Of a stretch of 32,469 bases of DNA, positions 22,608-30,140 are shown piece by piece; within the stretch, counting starts at the first letter, position 1, and every line of letters starts with the position of its first letter. The notes below the pieces were generated by a model. That model ran no database searches and was not told the DNA's origin. It was given only the letters and a program-made list of their open reading frames with translations. The translations under genes and the position numbers were made by a program. Origin of the DNA: Fulvivirga kasyanovii (lineage in GTDB: Bacteria > Bacteroidota > Bacteroidia > Cytophagales > Cyclobacteriaceae). The stretch is from assembly GCF_009711405.1 (NCBI RefSeq), contig NZ_SMLW01000638.1, positions 1-32,469 on the forward strand, given 5' to 3'.

Positions 22608-23915
22608 TTATTTCTTGATTTTCAAATAAGAAAGTATATCGTCGTACAAGCCCGCATCATTAGCAAACAGTGCAAAGTTTTTGGCGGTGGCAAACCACTC
22701 CTGGGTACTTGCTTTATGTTTTTTGCTGGCATTGACCAGGTCTGCCGTTTTGATGGGCTTCGGAATGCCATCAGTAAATGAAGACTCCAGCTTTTCTTCT
22801 ATGGCAATATCAATTACCGCTTCAATATCGGCTCCGGAATAGCTCTCAAGCTTCTTTGCAAGTGATTTATAGTCAACCGCTTCCGTAGGCTTGCCTTTTA
22901 GCTTCAACTGAAAAATAGACTCTCTGGCTGTAGCATCCGGTGGCGGCACAAAAATGATCCGATCAAACCTGCCCGGCCTTCTGAATGCCGCATCGAGGTG
23001 CCAAGGGGTGTTGGTAGCTCCTAAAACCAGTACGCCATCATTGCTATTATCAATACCATCAAGCTCCTGCAAAAACTGGTTGATCAAATGTCGTCCGCTG
23101 GATTGTTTCATATCGCTGCGGCTGGCTCCCAAAGCATCTATTTCATCAAAAAACAGTACGCATGGAGCATTTTGCCGGGCGACTTCAAAGATCTGGTGAA
23201 GATTTTTTTCGCTATTGCCAATCCACATGTCGAGGATGTCGTTTAGTCCCACACTGATGAAGCGGGCATTTACCTGTCCGGCAGTGGCTTTGGCAATGAA
23301 AGTTTTGCCGCACCCGGGAGGGCCGTACAGCAGTATGCCTCCTCCTATTTTCTTGCCGTAAGCCTTATACAGCTCGGGGTGTGCCAGTGGTTTTATGATC
23401 TTTAGCTCAATCTCTTTCTTCACATTTTCCATCCCTCCCACATCGTTGAAGTTTACCGATGGCTTTTGCACAAACCTGCTTTCAATAGAGTCGGCCGGGG
23501 CTTCCTCTGCCGGTACATTGGCCTGCCTCAGTTCCTGATCAAGCTCCTCATCCCTGAATGCCGGATTGAGCTCCAAAGCCCTCTGGTATATGTCTATAGC
23601 GCTGGCTATGGATTGCTCCCTCATCAATGCCCTTGCATAGAGGATCAGGGCATCGAAATCTTCAAAACCGCCTTCTATCACTTCTTCCAAAATAACAATG
23701 CATTTGGAGTAGGCTTCTTTCTGATAAAACACGTGGGCAAGACCTACTTTGGTCTTGTTATCGGAGGTAAGCTTAAGTAAGTGCAGGTATTCTTCCTCGG
23801 CCTCATCGAGGCGGTTGGCTTTAAGTAGAACATCGGCAAGGTGTTGCCTCAAGGGTATGTTGTCAGGAGAAAATTTCAGGGCCTCCTTTAAGTTGTTTAT
23901 TGAATTATCGTCCAT
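22608..23915 (-). CDS. TPR-AAA+ ATPase (Cdc48/FtsH/spastin-like AAA module)
   Basis: 435 residues. TPR-like helices occupy about 5-125, then a linker and a single classical AAA module. Motifs: the DVGGMENVKKEI entry segment (158-169), Walker A GPPGCGKT (198-205), pore-loop-like DMWIGNSEKN (229-238), Walker B VLFFDEIDAL (253-262), sensor 1 LGATNTP (298-304), arginine-finger region RRPGRFDRI (312-320) and sensor-2-like GADIEAVI (361-368). All key residues appear intact, so it should hydrolyse ATP and form a ring, probably remodelling or unfolding proteins. It has no protease domain and no membrane segment. The next gene, one base after its stop, encodes a TPR membrane protein that may anchor or regulate it. 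The substrate is unknown. Confidence 0.92.
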   Translation of the reverse strand: MDDNSINNLKEALKFSPDNIPLRQHLADVLLKANRLDEAEEEYLHLLKLTSDNKTKVGLAHVFYQKEAYSKCIVILEEVIEGGFEDFDALILYARALMREQSIASAIDIYQRALELNPAFRDEELDQELRQANVPAEEAPADSIESRFVQKPSVNFNDVGGMENVKKEIELKIIKPLAHPELYKAYGKKIGGGILLYGPPGCGKTFIAKATAGQVNARFISVGLNDILDMWIGNSEKNLHQIFEVARQNAPCVLFFDEIDALGASRSDMKQSSGRHLINQFLQELDGIDNSNDGVLVLGATNTPWHLDAAFRRPGRFDRIIFVPPPDATARESIFQLKLKGKPTEAVDYKSLAKKLESYSGADIEAVIDIAIEEKLESSFTDGIPKPIKTADLVNASKKHKASTQEWFATAKNFALFANDAGLYDDILSYLKIKK

Positions 23916-24108
23916 TTAATAAATGCTTTATAATGAAGCGCATCGGGTATTCGCTAATATTGGTTTAACTCTTATTGTAACCCAACATGGGGAAAGGGAA
24001 ACATCTTTTTAATTGAATATCACAACTCGCTAAAATAAAGGTTTTTACTTAAAAATTTCTATCAGGCTGGGTCGAATTCCATGAAAGGTATGGCGTTATT
24101 TTTCCGAA

Positions 24109-24540
24109 TTAAATATCCAGCCGCATTTCAAATGAGTGGTCATTTTCACCGGTAACAACAAAACCACATTTTTCATAGAGCTTTCTGGCTTTGTTTTCTT
24201 TAAGAACACTTAAAATAAAAAAATCAATGTGTTCTGGTGCCTCAACTATAAGCTTACTGATCACTTTGCTGCCGAGTCCTCTGCCCTGATGTTCCGGGGC
24301 AATCTGAAATTGAATGATCTTTATGTAATTCTCTCCGAATGAAGTTTTGATCAACCCCACACGCTCGTTTCCATAAAATATGATCCTGGCTCCTTCGAAT
24401 TTGTAACTAAGGGCTTTTTGATGATTTTCCTCGTCTACTTTAAAGCCTGCCTGTTTTAAGTGGGGCACCATAGTCTCCTCCCTTAACCAAAGCAGGTAAT
24501 TGATATCTGACGGTAATGCTTTTTCAAAAACGAGTTCCAA
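24109..24540 (-). CDS. GNAT-family N-acetyltransferase
   Basis: A 143-residue GNAT-fold protein. The acetyl-CoA binding segment is visible as IAPEHQGRGLGSKVISKLI (about 87-105; Q/RxxGxG/A motif QGRGLG), preceded by KIIQFQI, the beta-4 strand, and followed by NKARKLYEKCGFVVTGEN, the typical C-terminal motif. The acceptor cannot be read. The only reasonable start is a TTG at 24540 (MELVFEKALPSD). In frame, a stop lies about 30 bases upstream and the first internal ATG would remove the first strand of the fold. It follows the DEAD-box helicase gene by 19 bases on the same strand and may share its transcript; a functional link is not evident. Confidence 0.88.
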   Translation of the reverse strand: MELVFEKALPSDINYLLWLREETMVPHLKQAGFKVDEENHQKALSYKFEGARIIFYGNERVGLIKTSFGENYIKIIQFQIAPEHQGRGLGSKVISKLIVEAPEHIDFFILSVLKENKARKLYEKCGFVVTGENDHSFEMRLDI

Positions 24541-24559
24541 TTTGCTTAGGTAAGTGCTT

Positions 24560-25702
24560 CTAATATCCTTTCAGGTCTAAATTATCGCTATCGATCATGG
24601 TAACGGCCTTGCCCATTTTCTTTTGAATGACTTTAAAATGGTGCTGGTCTTCCGGGGTGATGAATGAAATGGCATCTCCGGTGGCCTCTGCCCTACCGGT
24701 TCTACCTATTCTGTGCACATAGTCTTTGGGTGACCGGGGCAGGTCGTAGTTGATAACGTAAGGTAAAAATTCTATATCTATACCTCTTGCCAACAGATCG
24801 GTAGCTACAAGCACTCTGAGTCTTCCGGTTTTGAAATCAGTCAAAGCCTCGATCCTGGCATTCTGTCCTTTTTTACTATGGATAGCTTCTGCATCTATAC
24901 CGTTTTTGCGCAGTTTAGTGGTTACATTGTCTGCTTTCTGAACTGTGGAAGTAAAAACAAGTACGTGCCTGATGTTATTTTCTTTGATCAAGTACCTCAG
25001 CAAAGGACCTTTCTTCTCCTGGGGCACAAAGTAGGCCAGTTGCCTGATTTGATCAATGTTTTCCTCAACAGCCTCGACTTCGATCACTTCAGGATCATTT
25101 AGTAAAAGCTGATTGATCTCTTTTACATCGTTGCTTAATGTGGCTGAGAATAAAAGGTTTTGCCTTTTGGCCGGCAAAAGTTCAAAAATCCGGTTCATTT
25201 CCTCCTTAAAGCCCAGGTTGAGCATTTTGTCCGCTTCATCGAGCACCAAAGTTTCAATGGCCGATAACTGCACTGCTTTAGACTCTACCAGCTCCAGCAG
25301 CCTGCCGGGTGTGGCTACAAGTACATTTACACCATAGAGCGACTTCATTTGTGGGTTAATGGAAACACCCCCATAAACTGCCATAGACCTGACCTGATCG
25401 GGAAGAACTGAACCAAAGTCGTGAAAAACGTCATTTACCTGTATGGCAAGTTCCCTTGTAGGCACCAATACCAATACGCTGATATATCTGCTTTTGTCCA
25501 TTATCCGGCCTTCCAGGTTGGTAAGTATGGGCAGCACGTAGCTGGCTGTTTTTCCGGAACCTGTCTTGGCTATCCCGAGCACGTCTTTTCTTCGCAAAAC
25601 TGCAGGTATAGCTTTCTCCTGGATGGGATAAGGCTTCAAATATTTTTGACTGGCGAGTGCATTAAGTAAAGGTGGAGCCAGCCCCAGCGTATCAAATGAC
25701 AT
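24560..25702 (-). CDS. DEAD-box ATP-dependent RNA helicase (RhlE-like core)
   Basis: A 380-residue helicase with all family motifs: Q motif YPIQEKAIP, motif I AKTGSGKT, Ia PTRELAIQ, Ib TPGRLLEL, II DEAD (LDEADKML), III SAT, IV VLVFTST, V ATDLLARGID and VI HRIGRTGRA. It unwinds short RNA duplexes using ATP and probably serves ribosome assembly or mRNA turnover. It is close to the bare two-domain core, ending soon after motif VI (FKVIQKKMGKAVTMID...DLKGY), without the basic C-terminal tail many RhlE proteins have. The ATG at 25702 begins MSFDTLGLAPPLLNAL, the normal family start. It may be co-transcribed with the acetyltransferase gene that follows. Confidence 0.95.
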   Translation of the reverse strand: MSFDTLGLAPPLLNALASQKYLKPYPIQEKAIPAVLRRKDVLGIAKTGSGKTASYVLPILTNLEGRIMDKSRYISVLVLVPTRELAIQVNDVFHDFGSVLPDQVRSMAVYGGVSINPQMKSLYGVNVLVATPGRLLELVESKAVQLSAIETLVLDEADKMLNLGFKEEMNRIFELLPAKRQNLLFSATLSNDVKEINQLLLNDPEVIEVEAVEENIDQIRQLAYFVPQEKKGPLLRYLIKENNIRHVLVFTSTVQKADNVTTKLRKNGIDAEAIHSKKGQNARIEALTDFKTGRLRVLVATDLLARGIDIEFLPYVINYDLPRSPKDYVHRIGRTGRAEATGDAISFITPEDQHHFKVIQKKMGKAVTMIDSDNLDLKGY

Positions 25703-25815
25703 GAGAAATTTTTAATTAAAATGAGGATGTATTTCAGATGCAAATATATTGAGAATAATTGGGGAAAGCAGAAGCTAATTTGTAAGTACAACCAGAAGTC
25801 GCTTGCTGTGCAGGC

Positions 25816-26061
25816 TTATCGTCTGAGTTTGCTGACCTCTTTTAAATATAGCTGCTCCACTTTTTCCCTTGCCCAGGGGGTTTTTCTTAGAAATTTAAGG
25901 CTTGATTTTACAGATGGATCGCTGTTAAAGCAGCGTATATTTATTTTAGCTCCCATTTCGGCCCACCCCAATCTATCCACGAGAAATTCCAGCACATCAG
26001 CCAGCTTCACTCCGTGCAGAGGGTTATTGGGTTGTTCTTCGGGGCTATTTGTTTTTGACAT
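25816..26061 (-). CDS. VF530 family (DUF2132) putative DNA-binding protein
   Basis: An 81-residue protein with the highly conserved family core [20 protein letters not shown], then [34 protein letters not shown] and KVEQLYL. The founding member is Vibrio VF530, described from structure as a small helical protein with likely DNA-binding character; the biological role is unknown. Its first 17 bases overlap the end of the metallo-hydrolase gene, so the two are translated together. The length matches the family. Confidence 0.92.
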   Translation of the reverse strand: MSKTNSPEEQPNNPLHGVKLADVLEFLVDRLGWAEMGAKINIRCFNSDPSVKSSLKFLRKTPWAREKVEQLYLKEVSKLRR

Positions 26062-26794
26062 TTATTGAAATCTTATCCGGGGATGTCCCCAGGTATTTGT
26101 TATAGTAATCCATTACCTGCTTTCTGTTCACCGGCCCTCCATGCCCAAGATAGTACAACTCTCCTTTTGCCGCCAGCACTTTTTCAAAACTAGACTTTAA
26201 TTCGATCAGATCATCATGAAAGGGCGGGTGTTTGATCCTTGAGCGAAACATAACACCTCCAAGCAGTATCCCTGATGCCATCATATCCACAATGATAGCT
26301 TCGCCGTTGTCAAGTATTACAGATAAAGAGCCGGGGGTATGGCCGGGAGTATGGATCACCTTGCCGTTCGTTCCCCATGGAGTCAGGTCATAGCCCGTTC
26401 CTTCCTCCATTAAAATATCCGGTTCAAAGCGTTTTGCCCGCTGATCTTTAACCAAAGCGCGAAATAGTTTCCATTGAGGTTTGTTTACTTTCATCGTTGA
26501 AATGTCTGCGTACCCGGATTGGTAAGCCTCCTCATCAGCTTTATGGGCCAGTATGGATGCTCCGAATATGTCTTTCAATTTAGCCGCACTTCCAAAATGG
26601 TCTATGTGGCCATGGGTAACCACAATCAGGTCAATATTGCCGGCATCAATGTTATGCCGCTTCAACTGCCTGAGTATCCTGCCTTCGCTGTTGGGGATGC
26701 CTGTATCTACCAGTATGTGCTTTTGAGTTCCTTTGATGAGAAAGCAGTTGATCAAACCTCCTGGCCAGATAGAAATTGGGATTATTTTGCTCAT
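26045..26794 (-). CDS. Metallo-beta-lactamase-fold hydrolase
   Basis: A 249-residue MBL-fold enzyme. The metal motif HGHIDH sits in [13 protein letters not shown], followed by [12 protein letters not shown] (second-site histidine region), an acidic VDMMASG segment in the bridging-aspartate position, and a late GHGGPV with the last histidine. This pattern fits general MBL hydrolases such as glyoxalase II-like or lactonase-like members. There is no signal peptide, so it is cytoplasmic. The substrate is not determinable. It is the first gene of a two-gene unit with the VF530-type protein, and a good candidate promoter lies upstream at 26812-26839. Confidence 0.92.
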   Translation of the reverse strand: MSKIIPISIWPGGLINCFLIKGTQKHILVDTGIPNSEGRILRQLKRHNIDAGNIDLIVVTHGHIDHFGSAAKLKDIFGASILAHKADEEAYQSGYADISTMKVNKPQWKLFRALVKDQRAKRFEPDILMEEGTGYDLTPWGTNGKVIHTPGHTPGSLSVILDNGEAIIVDMMASGILLGGVMFRSRIKHPPFHDDLIELKSSFEKVLAAKGELYYLGHGGPVNRKQVMDYYNKYLGTSPDKISINVKNK

Positions 26795-26811
26795 AGTTTC
26801 GAATTTTTATT

Positions 26812-26839
26812 CAAAATTATGAGTCACCCGACCGGCAAA
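26812..26839 (-). promoter_or_regulatory. Candidate Bacteroidota-type promoter for the metallo-hydrolase gene
   Basis: On the minus strand TAATTTTG (plus 26812-26819) is a perfect TAnnTTTG -7 element, and TTTG (plus 26836-26839) stands 16 bases upstream, slightly closer than the usual spacing to the -33 element. It begins 17 bases before the ATG at 26794. Confidence 0.45.
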
Positions 26840-26851
26840 AAATCACATTTG

Positions 26852-27433
26852 TTACTTAATGTCTTTCCTGATCCTGCTGAGGGATTGTGGTTTGATGCCG
26901 AGGTAGGAAGCCAAATGCTTGACCGGTGTGTGAAGGGCTATTTCGGGCTGTTTGTTAAGCAATTTTTCATAACGGTCTGACGCAGAAAGGGTCTGTAAGG
27001 CATTGATCCGCGATGTCATCTTCAGGATATGGCTCTCATAAACACCCTGACAGAATACCGGCCAGCCCTCCACTTTTTGATAGAGTGCCTGATAATCCTG
27101 CTTTGATATGAACAGCAGCTCACAATCGGAAATGCACTGGATGCTATAAGAAGAAGGTATGTCTTTAAGAAAGCTCTCAAAAGATGTTACCAGCTCACGG
27201 GCCGACAATATATCGGTGGTTATTTCATTGCCCTCATCATCGACATAAAAGCACCTGACATAGCCGGAAACAATAAAATATAGTTGCTGTGGCTTTTGAC
27301 CGGATTTAAGCAGGAACTCATTTTTCTTGCTGCTTTTGGGATGGAATGAGGCAGTTAAGAGTTCTTGTTCTTCCGGAGAAACAGGCACTCTGCTTTCTAC
27401 TATATTTATTAATGTTTTGTGGTACTGCTCCAT
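26852..27433 (-). CDS. Crp/Fnr-family transcriptional regulator
   Basis: A 193-residue regulator. The N-terminal cyclic-nucleotide-binding-like jelly roll (about 10-125) carries GQKPQQLYFIVSGYVRCFYVDDEGNEI, while the C-terminal helix-turn-helix HTPVKHLASYLGIKPQSLSRIRKDI ends the protein. It lacks the FNR cysteine cluster at the N-terminus, and the cAMP-contact residues of Crp are not evident. This form is very common in Bacteroidota, where the ligand is usually unknown. The ATG at 27433 is chosen; a TTG four codons upstream is in frame but less likely. It starts 14 bases after the stop of the GldL-like gene and is probably co-transcribed with it. Targets are unknown. Confidence 0.92.
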   Translation of the reverse strand: MEQYHKTLINIVESRVPVSPEEQELLTASFHPKSSKKNEFLLKSGQKPQQLYFIVSGYVRCFYVDDEGNEITTDILSARELVTSFESFLKDIPSSYSIQCISDCELLFISKQDYQALYQKVEGWPVFCQGVYESHILKMTSRINALQTLSASDRYEKLLNKQPEIALHTPVKHLASYLGIKPQSLSRIRKDIK

Positions 27434-27447
27434 ACAAAGCTTCAATC

Positions 27448-27645
27448 TCAGCTATTCAAAAAATCCCTGAATTTCTCAGTGGTATACACTTTCCATATGG
27501 CCAACAAACCCGCCATTGTCTTCAATACTGATGCTACACCAATCGTGATATTCGCACCAGGCAAATGCAATATCTTTAAAAGCGCACCCACTACCATGAT
27601 GGTAATACCTAAAAGGAAAATGGCTATTATATGTTTTACTTTCAT
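27448..27645 (-). CDS. Small GldL-related membrane protein
   Basis: A 65-residue protein with two hydrophobic segments. The start MKVKHIIAIFLLGITIMVVGALLKILHLPGANITIG closely resembles the N-terminal helix of the gliding-motility motor protein GldL, where a VGALFKIxHWPGA segment is conserved. Only that helix pair is present, not the long GldL cytoplasmic tail and not a GldM partner gene, so it is not GldL itself; short relatives with this motif occur in Bacteroidota. A longer non-ATG extension upstream is possible but adds only a basic, unhelpful stretch. It lies just before the Crp-family gene. Confidence 0.75.
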   Translation of the reverse strand: MKVKHIIAIFLLGITIMVVGALLKILHLPGANITIGVASVLKTMAGLLAIWKVYTTEKFRDFLNS

Positions 27646-27710
27646 ATATTTTGAAGACTTCGATAGAGAAAGGCCTTGCAAAGGCAATTCTTGCTTACCT
27701 CTTTTCAAAA

Positions 27711-27718
27711 CAAAGATA
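27711..27718 (-). promoter_or_regulatory. Candidate -7 element for the GldL-like/Crp gene pair
   Basis: On the minus strand TATCTTTG is a perfect TAnnTTTG element, 65 bases before the ATG at 27645. I find no clear TTTG or TTG at the usual distance upstream, so support is partial. Confidence 0.35.
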
Positions 27719-27759
27719 GTAATCTTCTTCATACAGGTTAGCCAGACCTGCAAGTTGAC

Positions 27760-30123
27760 CTAATCATCCCTCAAGCTATCCACAGGATTAGCTTTTGCCG
27801 CTCCAAGGGATTGAAAACTGATCAGCAGCCACGTAGGTATGATGGCCAGAATAGCTCCAATAATATATACCTCTGCTCCGGGGTTTATACGATAGGCAAA
27901 ATTGGCCAGCCACAGATCGGAAAAATACCAGGCAACGGGGACAGAAATAACAAAGGCCAGCAGGATCAATCTCGTAAACTGGCTGCCCAACAGCATGATT
28001 ATATTTTGCCAGCTTGCTCCCAGCACTTTTCTTATTCCTATTTCTTTGGTTTTACGCTCTACTGTGTACGAACACAGACCCGCTAGCCCCAGCAATGAAA
28101 TAATAATGGCCACACCGGTAAGCAGGCTGATGGCTTTGGCTATATTTTCTTCTTTTTCAGCCATTCTAGCATAGTTTTCATCTAAAAATGAATAATCAAA
28201 AGTGGCCTCGGGGTTGTGCTTAGACCATAGCCCTCCAATACTTTTCAATAACCGCTGAACATCTGCCTCCTGCCCCAGCTTTACCAGCATTACACCCTCA
28301 GATGTATGTCTGTTAAATATGATCAGCGGCTCTATCTGACTTTTCAATGACTTAAAGTGGAAGTCACTAACGACACCAATGATGGTGTACTTTTCATCAA
28401 AGATTTTACCCACCGGATCATCATATCCAAGCAGCTCAACTGCCTTTTGGTTGAGTATCACTGATGCTGTATCTGCTATGCGCTGCCGGTCAAAGTTTCT
28501 TCCTTCTATCATCATGAGGTTCAATATTGGCACCAGATCAGCATCGGTAGCCATATGCTCAAAGTTATAAGTGACCCCAGCCTCTGTAATGGAGTAAACA
28601 CCGGTATTCTGATCCCCGGGTGTGCGGTCAGTAATACTAACTGCCTCCACACTACTTAAATTGAGTAGCTCTCCTCTCAGTTCGTCAGGCGTACTTATGT
28701 TATCCAGGTTCTTGATGATAAGGCTGTTTTCCTGATCAAAGCCTAAATCCTTTTGCTTCATAAAATTGAGTTGCTGGTAAATGACCAGAGAGCAAACGAC
28801 CAGGGCCATGCTAATGGTAAACTGCCCCACAACCAGCAGGTTCCTTAAAATACCTGGCTTACCTGAAACATAGTTTCCTTTAAGCACCCTACCCGGAGAA
28901 AACCTGCTGAGATATAATGCAGGATAGATAGCTGAAAACACGCCGACCAATACAATGAAGAGCGATAGGATGATGATATTTTCCTTCTCGAGGAAAACAC
29001 CTATACCCAATTGAGAGCCGGCCAAATTACTACCCACTATAATGAGTAGCTCTGTCAACCCCATAGCCAGTATCCCTGCTATAAAAACTATGAGCACAGA
29101 CTCGGTAAGAAATTGTGCCACCAACTCTATTCTGCCTGAACCTAACGTTTTCCTTATCCCAACCTCAGTGGCCCTTCGCATACCTTGGGCAGTGGCAAGA
29201 TTAATGTAATTAATGCTGGCTATAGCCACGATCATCAAACCTATCACTGAAAAAATGATGATGTTATCTAAATTACCTCCGGCAAAGGGCTCAAATTTCA
29301 GTTTGGCGTCAAAATATATATCCTTTAAGGGATAAACATAAAACCCATAGCCTCTTTCACCGGTGTACCAATTCTCAAATTTTGTATCGGTATTAGAAAC
29401 TACTTTGGGGAAAATTGATTTTTCCGTAAAGTCTTTCATATGCTGCTCTACTTCTATTTTGGAAAGCTGCTTACCCAGTTTGACATAAGTCAGCGGCCCT
29501 ACGCTCCACCAGGGGTTATCATAGTCAACTACATTGTGCGACATGTAGATATCATTTTTCAAATGGGTCAGCATACCGGAATCGTCAAATACCCCAACTA
29601 TCTCGAAGTTATCAGGCTGCCCATCTAAGGTGAGTACTTTTCCCAGTGCCGGCTGATCGCCAAAAATCTTTGCGGCCACCGCTTTAGAGATCACGAGCGT
29701 GTTTGGCTTATTCAGAACATGCCTTGAATGTCCCTCTACAAAAGGATAGTTAAACACCTTAAAAAACGAAGAATCAGCCATTGCGATCCGTCCGATATGG
29801 ACTTGCGTCTGGTTATACTTCGCCGTAGCCGGCCCCATAACCACCACGCGTGTGGCCTCCTCCACCCAAGGTTTTTCTTTTAGTTCAGAGGCCAGTACCG
29901 GCGAAGCTCCTGCAAAATCACCAATACCGAAAAATTTAGTACTCAAGCGGTAGATCTTTTCACTGTCAGAGAAAGATTTTTCATAGTTGAATTCGTGGCG
30001 AACAAAAAGAATGACAACCATGGCACAGGCCAGCCCTACTCCAAGCCCAAAAACATTAATGGCAGTGTAGTACCTGTCCCTCAGAATATTACGGATAGCT
30101 ATTTTAATAAAATTACGTATCAT
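27760..30123 (-). CDS. MacB/FtsX-type ABC transporter permease
   Basis: A 787-residue inner-membrane permease of the long Bacteroidota type. It opens with MIRNFIKIAIRNILRDRYYTAINVFGLGVGLACAMV, a first helix, followed by a large periplasmic MacB-PCD domain (about 45-280), a central FtsX-like helix set (about 285-450) that includes the conserved RRATEVGIRKTLGS loop, a second periplasmic domain (about 460-665) and a second FtsX set with ERKTKEIGIRKVLGAS. It ends in KANPVDSLRDD, the family's usual terminal motif. Such proteins act in mechanotransmission or lipoprotein/peptide export with a separate ATPase. No ATPase gene is within the window. It is a paralogue of the gene 17 bases upstream, with the same ending. 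Confidence 0.95.
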   Translation of the reverse strand: MIRNFIKIAIRNILRDRYYTAINVFGLGVGLACAMVVILFVRHEFNYEKSFSDSEKIYRLSTKFFGIGDFAGASPVLASELKEKPWVEEATRVVVMGPATAKYNQTQVHIGRIAMADSSFFKVFNYPFVEGHSRHVLNKPNTLVISKAVAAKIFGDQPALGKVLTLDGQPDNFEIVGVFDDSGMLTHLKNDIYMSHNVVDYDNPWWSVGPLTYVKLGKQLSKIEVEQHMKDFTEKSIFPKVVSNTDTKFENWYTGERGYGFYVYPLKDIYFDAKLKFEPFAGGNLDNIIIFSVIGLMIVAIASINYINLATAQGMRRATEVGIRKTLGSGRIELVAQFLTESVLIVFIAGILAMGLTELLIIVGSNLAGSQLGIGVFLEKENIIILSLFIVLVGVFSAIYPALYLSRFSPGRVLKGNYVSGKPGILRNLLVVGQFTISMALVVCSLVIYQQLNFMKQKDLGFDQENSLIIKNLDNISTPDELRGELLNLSSVEAVSITDRTPGDQNTGVYSITEAGVTYNFEHMATDADLVPILNLMMIEGRNFDRQRIADTASVILNQKAVELLGYDDPVGKIFDEKYTIIGVVSDFHFKSLKSQIEPLIIFNRHTSEGVMLVKLGQEADVQRLLKSIGGLWSKHNPEATFDYSFLDENYARMAEKEENIAKAISLLTGVAIIISLLGLAGLCSYTVERKTKEIGIRKVLGASWQNIIMLLGSQFTRLILLAFVISVPVAWYFSDLWLANFAYRINPGAEVYIIGAILAIIPTWLLISFQSLGAAKANPVDSLRDD

Positions 30124-30140
30124 GGTTTTAACATTTTAGT

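Noticed and set aside
21353-23915. TPR-AAA+ pair as an antiphage defence system
   Set aside because: There is no nuclease, toxin, sensor or mobile-island context; the neighbours are housekeeping-type genes, so a defence role has no support here.
27646-27753. N-terminal extension of the GldL-like protein
   Set aside because: The added residues are basic and unstructured before a perfect membrane-protein start MKVKHIIAIFLLG, and the candidate -7 element at 27711-27718 lies within the extension.
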